Assembly (NCBI RefSeq): GCF_005405205.1
Contig: NZ_BJDP01000004.1
Coordinates: 142,357 to 206,356, forward strand
Reading direction: 5' to 3'
Source of the DNA: Enterococcus pingfangensis
GTDB taxonomy: Bacteria > Bacillota > Bacilli > Lactobacillales > Enterococcaceae
DNA: 64,000 nucleotides
Under the pieces are notes generated by a model. The model was not told the DNA's origin, ran no database searches, and worked only from the letters and a program-made list of their open reading frames with translations. Positions 7,804 to 17,402 of the stretch are shown in pieces. A program made the position numbers and the translations under genes. Numbering within the stretch: the stretch's first letter is position 1; each line of letters begins with the position of its first letter.

Positions 7804-10800
7804 AGCCGCGGAAACAACAGAACCAACAAAAAAAGTTCAGGAATTGATTCAAGCAATAGAAAAACTATCTTCAGCGACTGTGACTTATCAAGAAAAAGGA
7901 CAGGTTGAAGCTCTGATTGAGACATACAATACGTTCTCTGAAACAGAAAAACAGCAAGTAACAAATAGCTCTGTATTAAGTCAAATGATTCAGCAGATCA
8001 ATCAACAAGAGCAAGTTCAGCCGCAAGTACGACAGAAAAGTGAAAAAACGAAAATCACAATGACTGTAGAGCGATTAGTTTTAGGCCAAGGATTTATTGT
8101 GGAACCATTAGAACTAGAAGTTGATCCTTCTTGGAATTATGCGCAAGTTTTTGATTACGTTTTGAAAAATGAGGCATATACATATGAATTTACTGGGAAT
8201 TTAGACGGTGGATTCTATTTGGCAGGGATTGATAATGCCGACACTGGAAAATTGGCTATTCCTGATTCGGTAAAACAATTAGGCGACCAATTAGGTACCC
8301 CTGTTGCCCAACTAACTGTTGAAGACAATTTCGAGCGTCCAGCTTTAGCCGAATTTTCGTATACTAGTACATCAGGCTGGAAATATTCAGTTAATCATAG
8401 TTTTCCAGGAGTTGGTATGAGCAGCCGGATTCCTCAAACTGGCGATGTCTGTCGAGTGCAGTTTACATTACTTGGTTTTGGCAGTGATTTAGGAGCTAGT
8501 TTTGGTGGGGGTTCAAAAATCACGGTAGCCAATAAGGATGAATTAATTCGTAAAATAGGAGAAATCAACCAAGACAAAGAAACTTGGCTCAATAAATATG
8601 GAGAAACCGCAGAGGCAGCCTATAATCAAGGAATGAAAATTTTGAAAACGCTTGATTCTTCGCAAAGTCAAGTAGATCAAATACTTAAACAACTTAAGGA
8701 AATTGAACCCGAAATAGTGCCTGAAGTGGAAAACGTTATAAAAAAAATAGATGCACTTGGTGAGATAACTTTAGAAAAGGAAAAGCAAATTGAAGAAGCA
8801 CGGAACAGTTATGATGCCTTAACACTTGAACAGAAAGCTCAAGTTGGGCAAACTAAATTAGCTATATTGTTGGCAGCAGAAGCAAAATACAAAGAATTAG
8901 TAGAAGCAAATCAAGTATCAACAATCATAAGCTATATTAATAGTATTCCGCCACTAAATAGTCTTAGTCTGAGTCATCAAATAGATGTACAAAATATTCG
9001 TGCCCAATATGATCAGTTAGCAGAACTTTTGAAGCCCAGAATAACAAATTATCAAAAATTATTGGATAGCGAACAACGTCTCAGCGAGTTGGAAGCAGCA
9101 GAAAATTCGGAATTAGTTGAGATTCAAAAAGTGATAGAATTAATCGATAACTTACCTAATCCAGTGACTGAAGAAGCTAAATCGGCAATTGAAACGGCTC
9201 AAAAAGCCTATGATGAATTAACAGATTTGCAAAAAGACAAGGTGACTAATTATCAAAAATTAAGAGAAGCTCAAGAACAATTTGCAAATTTAAGTATTAT
9301 GAATAAAACAAATTTTGCAATCAATCAGGCTAGTGCGTATTTAGCAAAAAAATACAGCGGTGAATGGACAGCATTTGCGATGGCTCGTATTCCAAATTCA
9401 ATCACTGTTGAACAAAAGATGAATGAATACAAGAAGATAGCAGCGAAAGTTGAAGCAGCAAATGGAAATTTCAGTTCATGGACAGACGCGGCTCGTTATG
9501 GAATCGGGATTGAATCACTAGGAGGCAATGCCAGCGATGTCCGTGGACACAATATTCCACAAGCAATGATTGATCATATAGATTCAATAAAAAAAAGAAC
9601 CTTGAATAATTCAATCTATACCTTGATCACCCTTGATATGAGAGAGTATGGACTGAAAGAGGAAGAAGCAATTCAAGAGGAATTGGTAGATGATTTGTTG
9701 TCAAAACAAACCCCTGATGGTGGTTGGAATTTGAATGGAACTGTAACAGGCGCGGGAGATGTTGATTTGACTGGTATGGCTTTAACGGCATTGTCCGCCC
9801 ATCGTGAACGTGAGGATGTCCAAACTGCTATTAGAAAAGCGATTCTAATGTTGAATAACAATTTAACGAAAGAGGGCGACTTCTTTATAGAAAGCTGGTT
9901 TGCTGCAGAAGGTAATTCGAATTCAAATTCTCAAGCTTTGATGGGATTAGCTTTGAACGGTGTAGATATTTCGCAATATTCACTGGAAGAAGGTCAAACG
10001 AATCCAATCAATGGTTTGATTTCTTATCAAAAGACAAGCGGCGGTTTTGTGTGGCAAAAATCAGAACCTTATGAAGATACAATGGCTACGGAACAAGCCC
10101 TTTACGCATTGGTTCAAGTTCAATTATCACATGATGGAAAAGGCTCAAGTTATGACTTTGAAAAAAATCCGATTTCACCACTCCCAGCAGAAGATTTCGC
10201 TGCTGATGCGGAACAAGTCAATCAATTGATTCGAGGGCTTCCTGATCCTGAGAATATACGTTATCAGGACAATACTAGCGTTGCAGAGGCCCAAACGGCT
10301 TATAAAAAGTTAGCTCAAGATGCGCAAAAATTAGTAGAACAAGCTTTGATCGAAAAATTGGCTGACTGTCAGGAAAGAATTTCATTAGATAAAACGAGTG
10401 CTAATAAAGTAAAAACAGTAATAAGCCAATTGCTTCAAAAAGTTTCTGAGGCGACTTTAGATCAAAGAACGGCAATTGAAGAAGTCTATAGTCACTATCA
10501 GACGCTGACAGAACAGCAAAAAGAATATTTAGATCCAACATCAACCAATAAATTTCTGGGGATTTATCAAGATTTGCAAGTTTTGATCAAAGATGCAGAG
10601 ACTTTAACGGAGTTGATTTCGGAAATCAAACAGCTTCCTGAGCCGGGAAAGGTTGAACTAGCAGATCAAAAAGCAATTAATAATTGCCGCAAACTTTATG
10701 ATAGCTTATCAGAAAAAGGGAAAAAACAACTATCCTCTGAACTACTAATAAAGCTCCAGAATTGCGAGAATAAATTAGCCGAACTTGTAATGATCAAAGA

Positions 10801-13483
10801 GTTAATTGTACGAATTGAATCTTTGCCAGAGACAATCACATTAACTGATAAAACAGAAATTGAAGCAGTGCAATCAATCTATCAGTCACTAACAGAAGAA
10901 CAACAGAAATTAGTCACCAATCTAAGTAAATTTAAGCAAGCTCAGGCTCAGTTAAAGAAACTTCTTTTATTGGATCAAGTAGATCAATCGATTGAAAAGG
11001 CTGTTTCGACTGTTGAAGGATCATTTTATGGTGAGTGGCAAGCCTTTGCTTTGGCACATTTACCAAACAACTTGACAGATGAACAAAAAATGAATGCTTA
11101 CCGTAAGATTGCTGATGCAGTCGAAAAGGCAGATGGAAATTTCAGTTCATGGACAGATGCAGCTCGTTATGGAATCGGTGTTGAATCATTAGGGAAAAAT
11201 GCTAGTGATGTGCGGGGACACAATATCCCACAAGCAATGATCAATCATATTGATTCAGTGAAAAAAAGAACTTTAAATAATGCAATCTATGCTTTGATCA
11301 CTCTCGATATGCGAGATTACGGATTGAAGGAGGAAACGGCTACCCAAGAAGAACTGGTAGATTATTTATTATCCAAACAAACTATCAGCGGCGGATGGAA
11401 TTTGAGTGGCTCAACGACAGGAGCAGCAGATATCGATCTGACGGGTATGGCTTTGACAGCGTTATCTGCCCATCGCGAGCGTAAAGATGTCCAAGAAGCT
11501 ACTAGAAAAGCGGTCATATTATTGATTGATACTTTGACAGAAGATGGGGATTTCTTTATAGAAAGCTGGTTTGCTTCTGAAGGGAATCTAAACTCAAATG
11601 CACAAGCATTAATGGGATTACTATTGAATGATGTAGATATTTTTTCTGAAGATTTTTTAAGCAATGAGAAGACTCATCCAGTAGCAGGACTATTGTCCTA
11701 TCAATTGCCTAATGGCAGTTTTATGTGGCAAAAATCTGAACCTGAGGAAGATTCAATGGCAACTGAACAAGCTCTATATGCTTTATCGCAGTTGAGATTG
11801 ACACTTTCGGATAAGGGATCAAGTTATAATTTTGAAGAAAATCCGGTCTCCCCATTACCAAAAGAAGCTTTTGAATCTGTGGAAACACAGATTCAAAGTT
11901 TGCCAAAAATTGAGCAAATTTCATTAACTGACGAAAAGCAGGTTCAAACGGTACGAGACGCCTACGATGCTTTATCAAAAGAAGATCAAGCTAGAGTGAA
12001 AAAAGAATTAGTTGACAAATTGATAGCAGCAGAAAAAAGGATCAATTTGTTATGGAGCGAGTCAGAAGCTGCCAAAGAACAATCCAAAGCGATGTTAAAA
12101 GCAACTAAAAATTATATAACTAATCTATTTTCTTCCAATAATCCACAATTTGGTAATGAATGGATGATCATGGGAATCGCGCGTGAAGATATCAGCAGTT
12201 TAAATCAAACATATAATAAAATCTATTACGCTAATATTGTAGAGTATATCAAACAGAAAAATGGTCAGTTGCATGGTGGGAAATATACAGAATTTTCTCG
12301 TTTAGCCTTGGCGGTGACTGCCATAGGCAAAGACGCTAGAAATGTTGGCGGGTACGATTTGTTTGATTACCTTAGTGATTTTGATAGGACGATTTATCAA
12401 GGCGTCAATGGTGCAATGTTTGCATTAATTGCTGTTGATGCTAAAAAGGAATATCAGTTTAAACAGCCTGAAGGAATTGCTAACTACACAACTAGAAAGA
12501 AACTTATCGATCATATTCTAGAAAACCAACAATCTTTTGGCGGATGGAACTTAGCCAATGATGAGGATCAATCGATGGCTATTGACCTGACAGGAATGGC
12601 TTTACAAGCTTTAGCTCCTTATTATAATGATTCGAATTACCCGAAAGTTCATGCGGCAGTTGATAAAGCAATAAACTTTTTATCAAGTAAACAAAATAAC
12701 TATGGAGCTTTTGGCGAAAAAAAATCACAAAATGTTGAAGAAGTTGCTCAAGTTATTACAGGTCTCTCAGCATTAGGGATTGATCCAGGAACTGATGCCC
12801 GCTTCAAGAAAAAAGGAAAGAGCTTAATTCAAGGACTAGCACAATTTCATATTGCTAATAGTGGTTTCATGCATGTTCTGCCTGGAGGAACCTCAAATGG
12901 TGGTGGAGTAGGCGGAGAATTAGATCCGATGGCATCTGAACAAGGATTCTATGCATTAGTCGCATATAAACGCTTCTTAGACCAAAAGCATCGGTTGTAT
13001 GATATGAATGATTTAGAACTGAATTCGGAAGAACCTGATGTAGAGCCGACGATTCCTAAACAGCCTAATGATGATGGAACGGATCCGGTTGCTGACCAGC
13101 AAAATAATAAAGATTCTGGCAAGAAAATTTCTTCCAACACAACTACTGGAATTGGTGATCTACAATCGTCAGGCGAAACAAAATATACACAATTGTATGG
13201 AACAAGTAGTGACGCGACACCACTATTTGCCAATCAAAATCCGATCTCAAAAAAATCGATAAAAAATCAAGCGTCGCCTGAAAGTAATACAAAAGCATCA
13301 AAGAAAAAAGCTTCAGAAGACTGGGACTTTACAGGCGAGAACTATGAGGCCGCTTCAGATGCTAAGAGTGCAAAGAAGAAAAAAAGTAAAACAACTAGAA
13401 CAGCTGTTGTGGTTACTTTAGGAACTGCCGCTACTGCGGGGTTATCTGGTGGATTATGGTGGTTCTTTAAGAGAAAGGTCTAG
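7787..13483 (+). CDS. Giant transcobalamin-like surface protein: DUF4430 domain plus three alpha/alpha-toroid modules and a membrane anchor
   Basis: This frame has 1,898 codons from a poor GTG start at 7787; the natural start is probably ATG 7639 in the neighbouring frame. Residues 15-75 form a helical repeat. Residues 88-240 are a DUF4430 beta domain (SGWKYSVNHSFPGVGMSS, then GDVCRVQFTLLGFGSDLG). About eight more 60-residue helical repeats follow, with the pattern LPxxxxLTDxxxIxxAxxxYxxLTxxQKxxV. Three toroid modules lie at about 505-800, 1060-1360 and 1425-1735. They show GGWNL, DLTGMAL and ATEQALYAL motifs like prenyltransferase/squalene-cyclase repeats. A polar linker leads to a C-terminal membrane segment (AVVVTLGTAATAGLSGG) and a KRKV tail; there is no LPXTG. 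Domain content matches intrinsic factor and transcobalamin, so B12 capture is inferred. It is controlled by the B12 riboswitch and overlaps the next gene. Confidence 0.85.
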   Translation: MIQQTEAAETTEPTKKVQELIQAIEKLSSATVTYQEKGQVEALIETYNTFSETEKQQVTNSSVLSQMIQQINQQEQVQPQVRQKSEKTKITMTVERLVLGQGFIVEPLELEVDPSWNYAQVFDYVLKNEAYTYEFTGNLDGGFYLAGIDNADTGKLAIPDSVKQLGDQLGTPVAQLTVEDNFERPALAEFSYTSTSGWKYSVNHSFPGVGMSSRIPQTGDVCRVQFTLLGFGSDLGASFGGGSKITVANKDELIRKIGEINQDKETWLNKYGETAEAAYNQGMKILKTLDSSQSQVDQILKQLKEIEPEIVPEVENVIKKIDALGEITLEKEKQIEEARNSYDALTLEQKAQVGQTKLAILLAAEAKYKELVEANQVSTIISYINSIPPLNSLSLSHQIDVQNIRAQYDQLAELLKPRITNYQKLLDSEQRLSELEAAENSELVEIQKVIELIDNLPNPVTEEAKSAIETAQKAYDELTDLQKDKVTNYQKLREAQEQFANLSIMNKTNFAINQASAYLAKKYSGEWTAFAMARIPNSITVEQKMNEYKKIAAKVEAANGNFSSWTDAARYGIGIESLGGNASDVRGHNIPQAMIDHIDSIKKRTLNNSIYTLITLDMREYGLKEEEAIQEELVDDLLSKQTPDGGWNLNGTVTGAGDVDLTGMALTALSAHREREDVQTAIRKAILMLNNNLTKEGDFFIESWFAAEGNSNSNSQALMGLALNGVDISQYSLEEGQTNPINGLISYQKTSGGFVWQKSEPYEDTMATEQALYALVQVQLSHDGKGSSYDFEKNPISPLPAEDFAADAEQVNQLIRGLPDPENIRYQDNTSVAEAQTAYKKLAQDAQKLVEQALIEKLADCQERISLDKTSANKVKTVISQLLQKVSEATLDQRTAIEEVYSHYQTLTEQQKEYLDPTSTNKFLGIYQDLQVLIKDAETLTELISEIKQLPEPGKVELADQKAINNCRKLYDSLSEKGKKQLSSELLIKLQNCENKLAELVMIKELIVRIESLPETITLTDKTEIEAVQSIYQSLTEEQQKLVTNLSKFKQAQAQLKKLLLLDQVDQSIEKAVSTVEGSFYGEWQAFALAHLPNNLTDEQKMNAYRKIADAVEKADGNFSSWTDAARYGIGVESLGKNASDVRGHNIPQAMINHIDSVKKRTLNNAIYALITLDMRDYGLKEETATQEELVDYLLSKQTISGGWNLSGSTTGAADIDLTGMALTALSAHRERKDVQEATRKAVILLIDTLTEDGDFFIESWFASEGNLNSNAQALMGLLLNDVDIFSEDFLSNEKTHPVAGLLSYQLPNGSFMWQKSEPEEDSMATEQALYALSQLRLTLSDKGSSYNFEENPVSPLPKEAFESVETQIQSLPKIEQISLTDEKQVQTVRDAYDALSKEDQARVKKELVDKLIAAEKRINLLWSESEAAKEQSKAMLKATKNYITNLFSSNNPQFGNEWMIMGIAREDISSLNQTYNKIYYANIVEYIKQKNGQLHGGKYTEFSRLALAVTAIGKDARNVGGYDLFDYLSDFDRTIYQGVNGAMFALIAVDAKKEYQFKQPEGIANYTTRKKLIDHILENQQSFGGWNLANDEDQSMAIDLTGMALQALAPYYNDSNYPKVHAAVDKAINFLSSKQNNYGAFGEKKSQNVEEVAQVITGLSALGIDPGTDARFKKKGKSLIQGLAQFHIANSGFMHVLPGGTSNGGGVGGELDPMASEQGFYALVAYKRFLDQKHRLYDMNDLELNSEEPDVEPTIPKQPNDDGTDPVADQQNNKDSGKKISSNTTTGIGDLQSSGETKYTQLYGTSSDATPLFANQNPISKKSIKNQASPESNTKASKKKASEDWDFTGENYEAASDAKSAKKKKSKTTRTAVVVTLGTAATAGLSGGLWWFFKRKV
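9299..10190 (+). repeat. Toroid module, copy 1, of the giant surface protein
   Basis: This is the first of two closely related internal copies. It encodes GEWTAFAMARIPNS at the start, SSWTDAARYGIGIESLGG, a GGWNLNG motif, and ends with ATEQALYALVQVQL. A 25-base block at 9462-9486 is identical to 11133-11157, exactly 557 codons away, which points to an in-frame duplication. Confidence 0.8.
10965..11870 (+). repeat. Toroid module, copy 2, of the giant surface protein
   Basis: This is the second close copy, encoding GEWQAFALAHLPNN, SSWTDAARYGIGVESLG, GGWNLSG and ATEQALYALSQLRL. Similarity to copy 1 is visible in both protein and DNA. The third toroid (about 12,060-12,990) shares the motifs but is clearly more distant. 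Confidence 0.8.
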
Positions 13484-13485
13484 TG

Positions 13486-14703
13486 ATGAGAATGAAAAAA
13501 CATATGCTTATGTTGCTTTTTATGATCAGCAGTTTATTTTTAGTAGGCTGCAGTCAAAGTTTGGCGGAGAGTGGTTCTAAGGTCACATCCTTACAAGCTG
13601 AAAATAAAATCCCTTCAGATGGAGTTATTTCTGAAAAACAAATGAAGACGATCGAGAATAAAAACAAAGAGGTTCGCTTCACTAAAAAAACGGAACAGCT
13701 AAGTTATACATGGATTTATCATGGAAAACAGGTTCAAAATGCTGTGAAGCAAAAATTGAACCTGTCGATCAAAACCAAAAATTTAGAAGCAGTTAAAAAG
13801 TTGGCTAATAATGCATCCGAAGCGATGGAAATAACTAGTGAATCGATGGAACTAGCGGGAACACCAACAATTGAATTGAAATTGAATTCTAATTGGAATG
13901 TAGATAAAACGCTGCTTGTTCGTAAGCATAAAGGTAAATTGCAATTGGTCAGCGATAGTCCAGTAACTGTAAAAAAAGAAGATGGAGCCACGATTTTATC
14001 TTACCCAGTTTTTGAAAGTGGTGTAACCTATTATTTAATTGGTGGCGGAAATCAAGAGAATACGACAGATACTTCAACAGATGGAACACAGTCAGGAGTA
14101 AAACAAGACCAAACGGTAGCAAGTGGACAAAATCAGCTAGCTGGCTCAGATTCGTCAACTAACGAAGTGGATAATTCCGGACAAACGCCAACTGAGACAA
14201 CTACGGAGAAAGACAATCAAACAGAGGTCAATGGAGAAGTAGCTTCCACTGCTAATAATAAGGCAAATAGTAACAAAGATTCTTCAGAAGTTACAGCAAC
14301 TATTTCTATTTCTTGCAGCACGATCCTTAATAATCGTGATAAATTAAATAAGAGCAAGGCTTCTTTTGTACCAAGCAACGGCATCATTTTAGGTGCTAGT
14401 CCGGTTGAAGTAAAATCGGGTGAGAGTGTATACGATCTGTTGGTACGAGCAACGAAGCAAGCAGGGATACAGATGGAAGCGAGTTGGACACCAGTATATG
14501 ATGCTTACTACATTGAGGGAATCAACCAACTTTATGAGTTTGATTGCGGCAATCTCTCCGGGTGGATGTATAAAGTCAATGGCTGGTTTCCAAATTATGG
14601 CGCGTCAAAATATGAGGTTCAAAAAGGCGACGTTATCGAGTGGGTATACACTTGTGACCTTGGAAGAGATATTGGCGGGTCAAATATGATGAACGAAAAA
14701 TAG
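13486..14703 (+). CDS. DUF4430 lipoprotein of the B12 locus
   Basis: The product is about 405 residues. It has a signal ending in the lipobox LVGC (Cys near residue 22), so it is membrane-anchored by lipid. Residues about 50-190 form a domain I do not recognise, ending in SGVTYYLIGGG. Residues 190-262 are a low-complexity Thr/Ser/Asn/Gln linker. Residues 265-400 are a DUF4430 domain (ESVYDLLVRATKQAG, LSGWMYKVNGWFPNYGAS, KGDVIEWVYTCDLGRDIGGS). The start overlaps the end of the giant gene: GTG 13483, ATG 13486 and ATG 13492 are all in frame, and the AAAGG site best fits 13486. It may pass cobalamin from the surface protein to the ECF transporter encoded next; this is inference. Confidence 0.8.
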   Translation: MRMKKHMLMLLFMISSLFLVGCSQSLAESGSKVTSLQAENKIPSDGVISEKQMKTIENKNKEVRFTKKTEQLSYTWIYHGKQVQNAVKQKLNLSIKTKNLEAVKKLANNASEAMEITSESMELAGTPTIELKLNSNWNVDKTLLVRKHKGKLQLVSDSPVTVKKEDGATILSYPVFESGVTYYLIGGGNQENTTDTSTDGTQSGVKQDQTVASGQNQLAGSDSSTNEVDNSGQTPTETTTEKDNQTEVNGEVASTANNKANSNKDSSEVTATISISCSTILNNRDKLNKSKASFVPSNGIILGASPVEVKSGESVYDLLVRATKQAGIQMEASWTPVYDAYYIEGINQLYEFDCGNLSGWMYKVNGWFPNYGASKYEVQKGDVIEWVYTCDLGRDIGGSNMMNEK

Positions 14704-14704
14704 T

Positions 14705-15730
14705 GTGAGGGGGAAGGAATTTAATTATTCCGTAGACATGAATCAGACAAAGCAATATCGGCAAGATGCGTTCTATCGATGCCATCCACTTGTGAATTTC
14801 TTATACTATTTTATTGTTCTAGGTGTGACGATGTTTTGTTTACATCCGGTTGTATTAGTAATTGGTTTTTTATCCGCGCTTATCTATGCCGTCAGTTTGA
14901 GAGGCTGGCGGCAAATCGTAGGTGTGCTAGTAAAGTTTATTCTTCCTGGAATGTTGATTGTAGTATTGGTGAATCCCGCGTTCAATCATTATGGTGTGAC
15001 GGTCTTTTATACTTTTGAAAATGGCAATTCACTGACGCTTGAAGCATTGGTCTACGGTATAGTTCTGGCAATGGTTTTGGGAATTTCTATGATTTGGTTC
15101 CATTCCTTTAATGTCATTATGACTGGCGACAAATTTGTTTATCTTTTTGGCAAAGTTTTACCAGCTAGTTCTTTGATTTTATCAATGGTTTTTCGTTTTG
15201 TGCCTAAATTTAGTCACCAAGCCCAGATTATACGTAAAGGACAGAAGAGTATTGGCAGGGATATTTCAAATAATACATTCTTCAAAAAAATAAAGTATGG
15301 ACTAAAAATATTTTCGATCTTAGTAACTTGGTCGTTAGAAAATGCGATTGAAACAGCTGATTCCATGAAAGCACGAGGTTATGGTTTGAAAGGACGAACA
15401 GCTTTTTCAATCTATCGACTAGATAAACGTAATGGATTTTTATTGATGTTGATGGTTATTATGGCAGGTTTGTTTTTATTCACTGTTTCTAAGGATGCTT
15501 TATTTGTCAGCTATAACCCAATTATCGTAATTAAAGGATTTCCGCTTACTTGGTTGAGTGGGTTCGGTCTTTTAAGTTTAACAATATTTATGAATATTCC
15601 GTTAGGTTTGCAGTTTTGGGAAACCTATCACTGGAGAAAGTCGCTAAAGCAATTATCAAAAAAAAGAGAATTACCGAGTTACTTTAATCAAATGGATGGA
15701 GCTAAAAATTATGAGTATCATTGGAATTGA
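14705..15730 (+). CDS. EcfT, transmembrane coupling subunit of an ECF transporter (CbiQ family)
   Basis: This is a 341-residue membrane protein of the CbiQ/EcfT family. Hydrophobic segments cluster at about 30-75, 115-150 and 245-300. The cytoplasmic coupling helices contain the family signatures SLENAIETADSMKARGYG and the earlier FRFVPKF. EcfT links the two ATPase domains to the substrate-binding S component. The GTG at 14705 follows the preceding stop by one base but has no good ribosome site. ATG 14738, behind AGGGGGAAGGA with a long spacer, is a real alternative that removes 11 residues. The 3' end overlaps the ATPase gene by 20 bases. Confidence 0.88.
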   Translation: MRGKEFNYSVDMNQTKQYRQDAFYRCHPLVNFLYYFIVLGVTMFCLHPVVLVIGFLSALIYAVSLRGWRQIVGVLVKFILPGMLIVVLVNPAFNHYGVTVFYTFENGNSLTLEALVYGIVLAMVLGISMIWFHSFNVIMTGDKFVYLFGKVLPASSLILSMVFRFVPKFSHQAQIIRKGQKSIGRDISNNTFFKKIKYGLKIFSILVTWSLENAIETADSMKARGYGLKGRTAFSIYRLDKRNGFLLMLMVIMAGLFLFTVSKDALFVSYNPIIVIKGFPLTWLSGFGLLSLTIFMNIPLGLQFWETYHWRKSLKQLSKKRELPSYFNQMDGAKNYEYHWN

Positions 15731-17402
15731 AAATTTTTCTTTTACATACCCTCGCCAAACAGAAAAAATATTGAATCAGATCAACTTAACAATTGAAGAA
15801 GGAAGTTTCAATGTTCTGTTCGGGAAAAGCGGTTGTGGAAAAACAACACTTTTACGGCATTTAAAACCGGTCGTTGCTCCTCATGGAGAAGTGGAAGGAA
15901 AGATTGTTTTTCAAAATGAAGATATCAAAAATCTAAATACTCGCCGACAAAGTGAAGAAATCGGTTATGTCTTACAAAATCCCGACAATCAAATCGTCAC
16001 AGACAAAGTTTGGCATGAATTGGCTTTTGGATTAGAAAGTTTAGGATTTGATTCAGCAACTATTCGTTTGCGGGTTGCAGAGATGGCTTCTTATTTTGGT
16101 ATCCAACATTGGTTTATGAAAGATGTAACTGAATTATCAGGGGGGCAAAAACAGTTATTGAATTTAGCAAGTGTGATGGTTCTTCATCCTAAGCTGTTGA
16201 TTTTGGATGAACCGACTTCTCAGCTGGATCCAATCGCTGCCAGTGAATTTTTAGAGACTGTTCACAAAATCAATCAGGATATTGGAACGACTATTATTAT
16301 TACTGAACATCGCTTGCAGGAAGTATTACCAATGGCTGATCATTTGATTCTGATGGACCAAGGAGAGATTCATCTTCATGGTACTCCTCAAGAGGTAAGT
16401 CATCAAATGCATCAAACGAATGATGATCTGTTTATTGCGATGCCCGCACCATTGAAAATTTTTCTGAAGACTCAGAAAGTAGGTACCCATTATCCAATTA
16501 CTGTTAGAGAAGGTCGTATTTGGCTAGAAAGTCTAAATTTAGCACCTATTTCAACTGAAATTGAAAACTCAGCAGCTGAAACTAGTCCACCGTTATTACA
16601 AGTAAAAGATATTTGGTTCCGCTATGAACGAGATGGAAAAGATGTTGTAAAGGATCTTAACTTCGAAGTTTATCCGGGAGAGTTTTTTGGATTAGTTGGA
16701 GGAAATGGGACTGGGAAAAGTACTACGCTTTCTCTGATCAGTCGAATTTATCGCCCGTACCGCGGGAAAATCTTACTTGAAGGGAAAAATATTAATAAAC
16801 TTTCGAGCTATTATTTGTATCATAATTTTCTGGGTGTTTTGCCGCAAAATCCGCAGAGTTTATTTGTTAGAAAAACTGTTCTTGAGGATTTATATGAAAT
16901 GATTGACGGTCCAAAAGAGAAAAAGACAGATGCTTATGCTTTGTCTATGGAGAAAAAAGATGCGGTCGCAGGAGTCATCCAACTGACGCACTTAGAACAT
17001 TTGTTAGATAGACACCCGTATGATCTCAGTGGTGGAGAGCAACAGCGGTTAGCCTTAGCTAAGATATTATTATTACGCCCTAAGATTTTATTGCTGGATG
17101 AACCGACAAAAGGCTTAGATGATTTTTATAAACAAGAATTCGGACAAATTTTACAAGAGTTGAAGGAACAAGGCGTATCTATTATTATGGTTTCTCATGA
17201 CGTGGAATTTATTGCGGAACATGCGGATCGTTGCGGACTGTTTTTTGAAGGGAATATCGTGACAATAAAAGCAACGCGAGCCTTTTTTTCAGGAAATAGT
17301 TTTTATACGACTGCTTCGAATCGACTTGCACGCAAATATTTTCCAGAAGCGGTGACGGTAGAGGAGGTAGTAGCATGTCTAAATCAACAAAAGACTTTCT
17401 AA
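15711..17402 (+). CDS. EcfA, fused double ABC ATPase of the ECF transporter
   Basis: The protein of about 563 residues carries two complete ABC ATPase domains in one chain. Domain 1 has Walker A GKSGCGKTT, signature LSGGQKQLL and Walker B LLILDEPTSQLDP. Domain 2 has Walker A GGNGTGKST, signature LSGGEQQRL and Walker B ILLLDEPTKGLDD. This replaces the usual pair EcfA and EcfA'. ATG 15711 is preferred because GGATGGAG lies about 9 bases upstream; ATG 15696 is in frame but without a site. Having its own ATPase in the operon makes this a dedicated (group I) transporter rather than one sharing the general energising module. Confidence 0.92.
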   Translation: MSIIGIENFSFTYPRQTEKILNQINLTIEEGSFNVLFGKSGCGKTTLLRHLKPVVAPHGEVEGKIVFQNEDIKNLNTRRQSEEIGYVLQNPDNQIVTDKVWHELAFGLESLGFDSATIRLRVAEMASYFGIQHWFMKDVTELSGGQKQLLNLASVMVLHPKLLILDEPTSQLDPIAASEFLETVHKINQDIGTTIIITEHRLQEVLPMADHLILMDQGEIHLHGTPQEVSHQMHQTNDDLFIAMPAPLKIFLKTQKVGTHYPITVREGRIWLESLNLAPISTEIENSAAETSPPLLQVKDIWFRYERDGKDVVKDLNFEVYPGEFFGLVGGNGTGKSTTLSLISRIYRPYRGKILLEGKNINKLSSYYLYHNFLGVLPQNPQSLFVRKTVLEDLYEMIDGPKEKKTDAYALSMEKKDAVAGVIQLTHLEHLLDRHPYDLSGGEQQRLALAKILLLRPKILLLDEPTKGLDDFYKQEFGQILQELKEQGVSIIMVSHDVEFIAEHADRCGLFFEGNIVTIKATRAFFSGNSFYTTASNRLARKYFPEAVTVEEVVACLNQQKTF

